DNA from: Desulfovibrio sp.
GTDB taxonomy: Bacteria > Desulfobacterota > Desulfovibrionia > Desulfovibrionales > Desulfovibrionaceae
Assembly (NCBI GenBank): GCA_024683955.1
Contig: JAIKXS010000034.1
Coordinates: forward strand, 1 to 64,000
Direction: 5' to 3'
DNA length: 64,000 nt
Position numbers and translations under genes: made by a program. Shown piece after piece: positions 36,672 to 44,825 of this stretch. Position 1 is the stretch's first letter. Every line of letters begins with the position of its first letter. Below the pieces are notes generated by a model. The model saw nothing but the letters and a program-made list of their open reading frames with translations, was not told where the DNA came from and did not search any database.

Positions 36672-38096
36672 TTAGAAAAAGAGCCAGGTCAGAAGAGCAA
36701 AAATCGGAAGAAGGATGCAGACAGACCATAGCATATATCCGAAGAAGCTCGGCATAGGAACACCTTGTTCTTCTGCGATAGATCGGACCATGAAGTTCGG
36801 TGCGTTGCCAATATAGGTGTTCGCTCCCATGAACACCGCGCCGGCAGATATGGCAGCGAGGGTGTTCGCCCACTCGTTCATAAGATGTGAAGGGTCGCCA
36901 CCGGCTGTGTTGAAGAATACAAGATACGTAGGTGCATTGTCGAGAAAACTCGAAAGAGCGCCCGTAAGCCAAAAATACATGGCATTGACCGGCTGACCAT
37001 TCTCCGTCACAAGATTAATGACGGAGGCCAGCGCTCCTTCAGTTCCCGCACGGAGAATGGCGATTGCAGGGATCATGCTGAGGAAAATGCCAAAAAAGAG
37101 TTTGGCTACTTCGAGAATGGGCCCCCAGGAAAAATCGTTCAGGGCGCGGCTGTGTGGGTCCGTAAATTTCCATGAAAGACCCGCGATAGCGAGAAGAGCA
37201 AGGTCTCGGAAGATGTTTTGGCGCGCAAGTTCTATACCCTGTATGGAAATGGCGGTGCCGAGATCATACATGCCCGAAAGAAGAACCGCAGCGACGATGA
37301 GGGCGAGGAAAAAAAGGTTGATAGAACCGTCAAGACCAAGTTTTTCCTGATTTTCAACCTCTTCAGGAACTGGCCTCCCCTCTCGCGAGTAGAGAATGGA
37401 GTCGAGCAGGAAAAAGAGGAGGAGCAAAATAAGTGCAGTCACCAAGGTTTTTGTAAAGAGGTGCGTTGTGGTCCAAAAGAAGCTGACCCCCTTAAGAAAG
37501 CCGAGAAATAGCGGAGGATCCCCGAGTGGGGTCAGCGAACCCCCGATGTTGGCTACAAGAAAAATGAAAAAAACGACCGAATGGACGCGGTAGCGTCTGT
37601 GGGCGTTAGCGCGAAGAAGCGGGCGGATAAGGAGCATAGCTGCCCCAGTCGTTCCCATCCAGCTCGCGAGAACAGTACCGACAGCAAGAATTCCCGTATT
37701 GACCACCGGTGTTCCCACCATTGAGCCTTTTAGTCGGACCCCACCTGCAACGGTAAAGAGTGAGAAAAGAAGGATAATGAAGGGCATATAATCGGTGAGT
37801 ATGGCATGGAGAAATTCATGCAGGGCCACACTGAATCCGAAGTAAACGGCACAGGGAACAAGAAAGGCAAGGGCCCAGAAAACGGCAACTTTCCCAAAAT
37901 GGCGTTCCCAAAAGTGGGGAACGGCTAACGGGGCGATGGCGATGGACAAAAGCATGCAGACAAATGGAATGATCCAGAAGATGGAGATTGACTGGGGAAG
38001 AGTCGCATGCCCGTCCGACGCGAGGGAAAGAGCCGGAACGAGAAGAAGCGTCAAAAGCATGAGCGTGACGCGCAGTGCTGTTGATTTTTTCTTCAT
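36672..38096 (-). CDS. Sodium:proton antiporter or citrate-type transporter (NhaD/CitMHS_2-like)
   Basis: A 474-residue protein with an N-terminal hydrophobic segment and about a dozen further membrane segments, of the ion transporter superfamily. The segment NIGGSLTPLGDPPLFLGFLK is the conserved motif of this group, and a second one occurs as GANTYIGNAPNFMVRSIAEE. Members are annotated as Na+/H+ antiporters, but substrate may differ. The ATG at 38096 has GGGAG upstream; the frame extends 74 codons further but with sequence unlike the family. It appears monocistronic, with an A+T-rich region of 1.8 kb upstream. Confidence 0.85.
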   Translation of the reverse strand: MKKKSTALRVTLMLLTLLLVPALSLASDGHATLPQSISIFWIIPFVCMLLSIAIAPLAVPHFWERHFGKVAVFWALAFLVPCAVYFGFSVALHEFLHAILTDYMPFIILLFSLFTVAGGVRLKGSMVGTPVVNTGILAVGTVLASWMGTTGAAMLLIRPLLRANAHRRYRVHSVVFFIFLVANIGGSLTPLGDPPLFLGFLKGVSFFWTTTHLFTKTLVTALILLLLFFLLDSILYSREGRPVPEEVENQEKLGLDGSINLFFLALIVAAVLLSGMYDLGTAISIQGIELARQNIFRDLALLAIAGLSWKFTDPHSRALNDFSWGPILEVAKLFFGIFLSMIPAIAILRAGTEGALASVINLVTENGQPVNAMYFWLTGALSSFLDNAPTYLVFFNTAGGDPSHLMNEWANTLAAISAGAVFMGANTYIGNAPNFMVRSIAEEQGVPMPSFFGYMLWSVCILLPIFALLTWLFF

Positions 38097-39894
38097 AAAT
38101 GTCTCCCGTAACCTGTGGGGTATGTAGGATGTTTCAAAAAAGTTGTGTAACGCCAGATGAAGGTCTGGACCCGAAGGAATTATCCTTTCCGGCGAGAACT
38201 CAATGTCAATTATTATGGACTTTTTTGATTGAAGTTTTTTACTCGTGAAGAAATAAAAAAGTATGTAGAATATCGCAATATTACAGACGGCTCTTAAATA
38301 TAGCACAGACCTGTACATGAATAAATATGTTGAGTAGAGTCCATGGAAATATAAGTGACTTTTTCAATGAGTAAGATAGCGTATCTGATTTTTTTAATGA
38401 GAAGGTAATTTTTTTGTTTCAAAAGAGAGTCAGATTGTTTTATGAGATGCTGTAACATCACCTGGGGCCGACAGCCTTTTCTTTTTTCTTTTTTCTTAAC
38501 ATTGTTAAGGAACTGTTCGCTGAATATAACGTACGCTGGGGAAATGTTTTGCTTGTTCAGGAAATTCTGTCAGGCTGTTTTTTTGGCAATATAACGCTGG
38601 GGTAGAAAAATTATTTTGATGGCATTAAATGTTTCTGTTTTTGTGGTAATATATATTTAATATATGATCGTTCTTGTCTAAATTATAAAATGCGCAATAA
38701 CTGATAAAGTAGGTACAATTTATATGAAAATTGTATAAAAATTGATGCTGTCCTCTATTGTTTGTGATGTAAACAATATCTAATTATTGCACTACGGGAT
38801 ATGTAATTTTTTCATGCCCGCTGACAACGATCAGGATATTGCAAAAAAGGTGTACATCATTTCAGATAGGTTTAAGAAAGGTAAAATATCAGGTTGTAAT
38901 GATCAGAAAGGGGGTTAATAAAAATTTTTTTATCTGCTCAGAACTCTACATCCTATGGCGTAATGGAAGAGCATCCCCGTGCAGAAACGAGGATGGTAGC
39001 ATGATATATACATATTTTGTCGATTTTCTGATTGATGTAAAAGCTGATTTTATCATTGAACGGGATATAGTTTAAGGTATGGTGTCAGAGGTCTGGAGAT
39101 GTCTTCTTTGAAACAAAAAAATTTTGTCTTCACAAGTTTGTTCAGATGTCCTATCTCTAAGTAGTAAAGATTCATTCTTATTGGTTAATAAAGTATTTTG
39201 CTGCCCTATGAAAATTCGCCAGCTTGATAATGTTAAATTTGTAGACATTGCAGAAGATGTAATAAATAAATTTATCAACAAGATTTTGATGAGTGCTTAT
39301 GGATACGCTTGCTAAAGGGCGTGTATTATAAACTTACTATGTATAATAGTTGTATTGCTCTAGTAAGGCTGTTGCTTTTTTTAAATGAAGGTTTTTAGAT
39401 GCAATAAGTCAAAAAAATATTCTTTTGATTGCTTTTGAAGAGCAGCTTCGATATAGAAGGAATATCCGTTTTCGTTTATCGATTTTGCCGTTCCCAAAAG
39501 CTCTTTATAGCCTAGATTTGCCGAATATACAACGGGATATGGTCTATCCGTGCAAAAAGCCTGTTGGTCGCAAACTAGGGGCGAAGACACCCTGGGCTCG
39601 TCGCGAGGGGGGGATGATCCAGATCTAAAAAATGCTTCTTTGAGAGGGATGGAACGGATGTCCATAACCCTGCGAAGACGAAGCAGTTTTTATGGCCGAG
39701 GACAGGTTTTTGTTAAGATCTGGGGCTTCTTGCTAATAGCCTGCGAAAATGTAGTCTCTGCTGGCATGTATTGTAGGGGCTGGCTTCGAACTTGTTCCCT
39801 GTATATATTTTTTCAGAATGTTGTTAAAACGGAGCCTAAATGATAGCCTAGGTCCTTTGAGATCCGTAAGCAATATTGAGGAGGGGATACTGGC
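38097..39894. other. Large gene-poor region
   Basis: The longest gap in the window (1.8 kb). The part 38200-39300 is very A+T-rich. It includes three tandem runs of T6C (38480-38495) and a perfect inverted repeat CTTAACATTGTTAAG (38495-38509). The part 39400-39850 has a more balanced base composition but only frames without a ribosome-binding site or a known family, so it may be a decayed gene. A promoter for trmH is expected near the right end. Confidence 0.45.
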
Positions 39895-40509
39895 ATGACG
39901 CAGAAAGGCGTGGAAGATCATTCCGTCGGAAAGCAACGGACCGAAAGACGTCAGGATCGCATGAGATCGGTTCTCGTCAAACGTCAGCCCGATTTAACTC
40001 TTGTTCTTGCTAATATACATGATCCGCATAATGTGTCGGCAATCTATCGTTCAGCTGATGCCTTTGGTTTAGAGAAAGTGCACTTGTACTATACCGATAC
40101 ACCATTTCCCTCACTAAGCAAAAAGACTTCTGCTTCAGCCCGCAAATGGGTTGATAGTGAGCGTCATAATACGCCTCAGGATCTTTTTGCCTCTCTTGCC
40201 GGTTATCAGATCCTCGCAACGAGTTGTTCTCCTCTTTCCCAACCTCTCAGAAGCTGGGATATGTGTCGCCCGACGGCAATAATTATGGGGAACGAGCACA
40301 GCGGTGTTCCCGCCGAGCTCTTGGCCCGGGTTCAGGGGGAACTCTATATCCCCATGTACGGTATGATTCAGAGCTTTAACGTCTCAGTCGCCGCTGCGCT
40401 CATTCTGTCAGAAGCTGCGCGTCAGCGTGAGGATGCCGGTCTTTTTGCCCGGCCGCGCTACTCTGAGGAGGAGCTTGCCCGGAGGCTCGGTGAATGGCTT
40501 GAAAAATAG
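39895..40509 (+). CDS. trmH: tRNA (guanosine-2'-O-)-methyltransferase, TrmH/SpoU family
   Basis: A 204-residue SPOUT methyltransferase. It has DLTLVLANIHDPHNVSAIYR (motif 1), IIMGNEHSGVP (motif 2) and IPMYGMIQSFNVSVAAALIL (motif 3), which binds SAM in the trefoil knot. The sequence around RRQDRMRSVLVKRQPDLT and the length fit TrmH, which methylates G18 of tRNA. The ATG at 39895 follows GAGGAGGGG. It stands alone. Other SpoU-family targets are possible but less likely. Confidence 0.92.
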   Translation: MTQKGVEDHSVGKQRTERRQDRMRSVLVKRQPDLTLVLANIHDPHNVSAIYRSADAFGLEKVHLYYTDTPFPSLSKKTSASARKWVDSERHNTPQDLFASLAGYQILATSCSPLSQPLRSWDMCRPTAIIMGNEHSGVPAELLARVQGELYIPMYGMIQSFNVSVAAALILSEAARQREDAGLFARPRYSEEELARRLGEWLEK

Positions 40510-41261
40510 CAATCAGCCATTACTGCTTTTCGCTGTTTTTTTGCCTGCAGACGCACCATGCTGTGTCAAACGCATGGCATTCCTTTTTTGCCCATCGTCG
40601 CAAGAGAGTCGTTATAGCCGCGGACATCTGTGTGACGCGTATGGAGCCTTCCGGGTCTTCGCGTATTGAAGCCGTCGGGCTGCTCTTTTTTCTTGTTCTT
40701 TCGTCGGGTGAGAGCACATCGCATTTGTCGGAGATCCTTAATCAAGCCCTGATCGTTCTGCTCGGCCTTTGCGTGCCGTACCAGCGCAGGCGTGTATGTT
40801 GAATCATGTCTGACAATCGCGTGACGGCCATCGAAAGTGCCGAAGAATACTGATTCACCTCTTCTAAGCAAAAGATTTGCTGCTTACGCAATCTTCTTGC
40901 CCTGATCCCGACTGTCTGAATATCTTTTGCAGATGCGATGATCCCTGCAGGGCACACATTCGAAGGGAGCACACCCTGCTGACCCTTTGACCCGTGCGTC
41001 AAAAATTCATTCCTGCAAAGAATCCTTTTGCGTGTTTTTCCACTTTTTCACGGGTTTGCTTTGGGATAACCTATAGCCCGAAAGTCTAAAATTGAAATTG
41101 ACATTTAAATTGTTTTTTAGTAAAGCTATCGAAATACGCATCTGGCATGTCGGTTTTTTTCTCCTGTTTCGACGCGCAGAGAAACCTCTGTCACATCTCC
41201 TTTTTCCGGCAAGAAGATGCGTTTTTTTGTTTGAACAAGTACAAACAAGGCATCCCCTTTT
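40510..41261. other. Gap between trmH and the MoxR gene
   Basis: No gene is supported in 752 bases. Overlapping minus-strand frames at 40520-41000 lack ribosome-binding sites and known motifs. The stretch 40553-40580 resembles in a short part (TCAAACGC) sequences beside two of the IS200/IS605 remnants, but no element end was found. Confidence 0.4.
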
Positions 41262-42254
41262 ATGATTCCCTCTCAAATCTGTTCCGCTCTGAAAACCCTC
41301 ATTGCCATACATCAACCAGTTTTTCTCTGGGGCCCCCCGGGGGTCGGTAAAAGCCAGCTTGTTAGTCAAACTGCCGATGCTCTCTCCCTCGAACTTGTCG
41401 ATATCAGAGCCATTTTACTAGATCCCGTCGATTTGCGCGGCCTCCCCCGGATTTCAGAGGATGGTCGTGCCCTCTGGTGCCCGCCGGCATTTCTTCCCCG
41501 GTCTGACTCTGCCCGATCTGGATTGCTTTTTCTCGATGAATTGAATGCTGCGCCTCCCCTTGTACAGGCGGCCTGTTATCAGCTTATTCTTGACAGGAGA
41601 ATCGGCGAATATCGTCTTCCCGACGGGTGGACCGTCATTGCTGCCGGTAACCGCGAACGTGACAGAGCTGTCACCCACCATATGCCCACAGCCCTTGCCA
41701 ACCGTCTTGTGCACATAGACTGCGAGGCGGACCTTACTGACTGGATTGACTGGGCACACCGTGCTTCTGTCAGAAAGGAACTCATCGCTTTTTTGCGATA
41801 CCGCCCGAAACTTCTTCACGATTTTGATCCCGCTTCCAAGGCAAAAGCCTTTGCATCTCCCCGCTCGTGGGAATTTGTATCCCGTATTCTTGATGCCTGT
41901 CCGGAGGAGGACGTCCTTGACGAGCTCCTTCAGGGGGCTGTAGGCCCCGGGGCTGCTGCAGAATTCCTGGGTTTTCTTGCGATTTGGAAGGATCTACCGG
42001 CTATTGAGGATATCGTTGCAAGGCCTGAGGAAAGTCCCGTTCCCGTGGATCCGGCGACCCTCCATGCCCTTTGTGAAGCTCTGGCTTTTGCCGTGACAAA
42101 GGAGAATTTTCCCGAGATAGCCCGTTATGCCCTGCGACTGCCGGCTGAATTTGCGGTGCTTTTGATGCGCGACGCCGCCGTGCGGGATGCATCTATAGTC
42201 GAACATCCTGCGTTCGTCAGATGGGCCGAGGAAAATGCTCATGTCCTCATGTAG
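41262..42254 (+). CDS. MoxR-type AAA+ ATPase
   Basis: A 330-residue AAA+ ATPase. Walker A is FLWGPPGVGKS, Walker B is SGLLFLDELN and sensor 1 is VIAAGNRERD. The region between (LRGLPRI..LWCPPAFLP) is typical of MoxR-like chaperone ATPases. These usually work with a protein containing a VWA domain, which is exactly what the next gene encodes. The two genes overlap by 14 nt, so they are probably co-translated. A ribosome-binding site is not clear for the ATG at 41262. The pair could mature a metal enzyme or protein complex; the client is unknown. Confidence 0.9.
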   Translation: MIPSQICSALKTLIAIHQPVFLWGPPGVGKSQLVSQTADALSLELVDIRAILLDPVDLRGLPRISEDGRALWCPPAFLPRSDSARSGLLFLDELNAAPPLVQAACYQLILDRRIGEYRLPDGWTVIAAGNRERDRAVTHHMPTALANRLVHIDCEADLTDWIDWAHRASVRKELIAFLRYRPKLLHDFDPASKAKAFASPRSWEFVSRILDACPEEDVLDELLQGAVGPGAAAEFLGFLAIWKDLPAIEDIVARPEESPVPVDPATLHALCEALAFAVTKENFPEIARYALRLPAEFAVLLMRDAAVRDASIVEHPAFVRWAEENAHVLM

Positions 42255-43602
42255 GACAGAACAAAAAGGGGGGGGAGAAGGTCTTAGGGATGCTTCTTTT
42301 GCTATGTCCAGAGCCCGTACAGATCTTGTTTGTGAACACCCATTCTTTGGGACAATGGTTCTGCGCCTCAGCTTTGTCGAAGATCCTGACTGCCGCGATC
42401 TTTGGTGCGACGGAAAGAATCTTGCCTACAATCCTCACTGGGTCCTTGCACAAAACCGTGAAACCCTCAAAGCGGCACAGGCTCATGAAATGCTCCACCT
42501 TGCTCTTGGGCATCATGTGCGACGGCATGGGCGTGACGCCAGACTATGGAACAGGGCCTGCGATTTTGCCGTGAATCTTCTTTTGCGAGAAGCGGGTTTT
42601 TCAATACCCGGGAGTTTTGAATTCGATGACCGCTACAAGGATATGGATGCTGACGCCATCTTTCTACTCCTTTCCTCCCTCCTGGATGAGGTTCCAAATG
42701 GTGGTGCCAAGAACGCGTCGAAGGAAGAGAGAACGAAAAATGTCTCCGGCGGAGGTGCAGATCTCGGAGGTGGTCAGGGCGGCCGTTCAAAGGAGGACGG
42801 GCCACTCCGTGCCGCGGAGGGAAAAAGCGGTGGCATTGGAAGGCAGGCGCGGGGTCATTCCGGACAGGAAGGAGAAGAGCAGGCAGAGTCTCTCGGGGAT
42901 GCATTTATCGGGGAAGTCCGGGATCATCCGTCCCTTTCTGAAAACATTGATGAACGGCAGGGGCGCCGTTTTGCGGAGCGAGAGGCCAAAGTATCCCTTA
43001 TGATGGCCATGCAGCGTGCCCTGCATCAGGGGGATATGCCGGGCTGCTTCACAAGACTCCTCAAGAAGACCGTGCATCCGGGTCTTGACTGGAAGGCCCG
43101 CTTGCAGCGTTTTCTTGAAATGTGCGTCGATAATGACAGTACATGGACTCATCCAAACCGGCGTTATTTATATCAGAATATTTATCTGCCGTCCCGCAGT
43201 GAACCCAACATTCCCCCCTTCTGTGTTGCAATAGATTGTTCAGGCTCTGTTGACGAAGAAAAACTTGCGCTGTTCTGCGCTGAACTGTCATCAGTGTTAG
43301 AAACCTATGATTCAAAGGTTACCGTCATTTTTCACGATTCCGAGGTTCAGGATCACCGAACTTTTGTGCGTTCGGATCTCCCCCTCTGTCTGTCGCCTAA
43401 AGGCGGTGGGGGTACTGATTACAGGCCCGTTTGTGAGTGGATTGAACATGAGGCGCTCAGACCCGTGTGTCTTCTGTGGTTTACTGACCTCGAATGCTCT
43501 TCTTTTCCCGGCGAGCCTGAGTATCCTGTCCTTTGGATTTCCTCCGGCAGAAACGAGCAGGCTCCGCCCTTTGGAGAGTGGGTCGTCATGAACACAGCCT
43601 AG
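42241..43602 (+). CDS. Putative metallopeptidase/VWA-like protein (DUF2201), MoxR partner
   Basis: A 453-residue protein with an N-terminal zinc-peptidase-like domain: HEMLHLALGHH (82-92) is the HExxH motif and WNRACDFAVN carries a probable further ligand. A flexible, Gly/Glu/Lys-rich linker (about 150-235) leads to a C-terminal VWA-like domain with VAIDCSGSVDEEK as the MIDAS start and GGGGTDYRPV as a second metal-site region. This matches DUF2201 proteins, which pair with MoxR ATPases. I placed the start at the ATG at 42241, 9 nt after GAGG; an ATG at 42235 is also possible. Whether the peptidase site is active is unknown. Confidence 0.88.
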   Translation: MSSCRTEQKGGGEGLRDASFAMSRARTDLVCEHPFFGTMVLRLSFVEDPDCRDLWCDGKNLAYNPHWVLAQNRETLKAAQAHEMLHLALGHHVRRHGRDARLWNRACDFAVNLLLREAGFSIPGSFEFDDRYKDMDADAIFLLLSSLLDEVPNGGAKNASKEERTKNVSGGGADLGGGQGGRSKEDGPLRAAEGKSGGIGRQARGHSGQEGEEQAESLGDAFIGEVRDHPSLSENIDERQGRRFAEREAKVSLMMAMQRALHQGDMPGCFTRLLKKTVHPGLDWKARLQRFLEMCVDNDSTWTHPNRRYLYQNIYLPSRSEPNIPPFCVAIDCSGSVDEEKLALFCAELSSVLETYDSKVTVIFHDSEVQDHRTFVRSDLPLCLSPKGGGGTDYRPVCEWIEHEALRPVCLLWFTDLECSSFPGEPEYPVLWISSGRNEQAPPFGEWVVMNTA

Positions 43603-43955
43603 ATGGTCTTCCGGAGTATTGTTGAAACATTTTTATAGAAGTTTTTGGAATGTTTTTTGTGCCTCTTTTACAATACGGTATTCTTTTATGAAAATTTTTG
43701 TTTATAGCACACTGTATTGTAAATGATCAAATAGTATTTTGGTTCACGATATTATATTATAGCTATTTTTTATATGTATCTTGTATAAAATAAAAAATAT
43801 GTAATAAATTTTTATCTTAAATTGTGCTATTGTGTATCTATATTAATTTTTATTATTTAAAAAATAGTATTGTTAAATAAATTGTTTTAATAGATCTATT
43901 TTAATTGTTAAGAAGAGTATTGATATAACTTTTTTCGTATAAATAGAGGTTATAT
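43603..43955. other. A+T-rich spacer
   Basis: A 353-base, very A+T-rich stretch without genes. It likely holds the promoter for the protein at 43956; no consensus element could be picked with confidence. Confidence 0.5.
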
Positions 43956-44435
43956 ATGCAGATTCAATGGAAAATTACAAAAAAACGTGGCTATGCACGC
44001 CCCCTGCTATCGTTTACAATACGCCTTGAAGACCATGAAAAAGCCCTTTGTCTTCCGACACTGCGTATCCCCTCAACTATTTGTGAGCCGCTTGATTCTT
44101 GGCAGGAACATTGCTGGCCCGGACAGTTTGAGCGGGCCAATCCCCCTCAGATAGGTTCTCCGTATGATATCGATATTCCCTCCCATCAAGGACGTTACGG
44201 TGAACAGAGTTTTCGTTTGCCATGGAGGGAGGATAATCAGTATCCGGAAATAGAGGAAAGCTTTGCCCTTGTGCGGGAAGCTTTTGAAGCTGAAGTGTCA
44301 AGGGCCTATGCTAGCCAGCCCATGAATGAAGAAGGTGAGCTTTCCTCCTCCCAGGCGATTCAAAAGCACATTGCCCCTGCAGTTGTTGGCGAGCGTCTCC
44401 TTCGGTGTGCCAGGAAGATGTCTCAGGCGTCGTGA
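43956..44435 (+). CDS. Protein of unknown function, 159 residues
   Basis: I do not recognise this soluble protein. It has a mixed alpha/beta look, beginning MQIQWKITKKRGYARPLLSF with a probable N-terminal beta sheet. A proline-rich middle (ANPPQIGSPYDIDIPSHQG) and a helical C-terminal part (ESFALVREAFEAEVSRAYA) follow. It has no membrane segment or signal peptide. AGAGG lies 6 nt before the ATG. It ends about 200 nt before an intrinsic terminator at 44634, with an IS200/IS605 end between. Its upstream neighbour is the MoxR/VWA pair, but an A+T-rich spacer of 353 nt argues against one operon. Confidence 0.75.
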   Translation: MQIQWKITKKRGYARPLLSFTIRLEDHEKALCLPTLRIPSTICEPLDSWQEHCWPGQFERANPPQIGSPYDIDIPSHQGRYGEQSFRLPWREDNQYPEIEESFALVREAFEAEVSRAYASQPMNEEGELSSSQAIQKHIAPAVVGERLLRCARKMSQAS

Positions 44436-44563
44436 GCGCTTCCTTTCGACGTCCCCTTTCATGAAGATCAGCAGGTCTGATAAAAGTTATCTGGAATTTC
44501 CCTGACTTTTTGCCTTTTCTGTTCCAAAAAAATTTTTTTCGATTGGGCGCCTGTTTCACTGCC

Positions 44564-44599
44564 AGGAATCCCCCGACGTTAGGCGGGGAAGGATGTCAC
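44564..44599 (+). mobile_element. IS200/IS605 right-end scar
   Basis: AGGAATCCCCCGAC at 44564-44577 is identical to the remnant at 27688. It forms a hairpin with GGCGGGG and runs into GGATGTCAC. The final TCAC differs from the expected TCAA by one base. The frame through it (ARNPPTLGGEGCH) matches the TnpB tail at 27.6 kb (ARNPPTSGGGCC). No coding part of the element remains. Confidence 0.65.
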
Positions 44600-44633
44600 G
44601 TTTCAGACGGTGTGGAATGCCTGTTGCTATGCT

Positions 44634-44662
44634 TGTCCCCCCCCATCAGGGGGGGCTTTTTT
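44634..44662 (+). terminator. Intrinsic terminator
   Basis: A C-run and G-run stem (about 44637-44643 with 44649-44655) around the loop ATCA, followed by CTTTTTT, forms a strong plus-strand terminator. It serves the gene at 43956 or a lost gene of the IS element. Confidence 0.8.
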
Positions 44663-44825
44663 ATGGGGGCCACAGCCATGCTCTCCTCATCTCGCTCGGA
44701 AGAACGAAGAGCGGGGCAGGTGCGTTCGATATAAGCCGTATTGAAGGGCGTGGTATTTTTCTATACTGTCTCGTATTCATGACGATTACACAGCGAGTTT
44801 AATCAAGATGGTACGAGGAAATACT

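Noticed and set aside
36527-36757. 76-codon frame on the plus strand downstream of the antiporter
   Set aside because: A+T-rich, overlaps the antiporter gene end, and lacks a ribosome-binding site.
39381-39665. 94-codon frame on the minus strand in the large gap
   Set aside because: No ribosome-binding site or family match. It may be part of a dead gene, but nothing identifies it.
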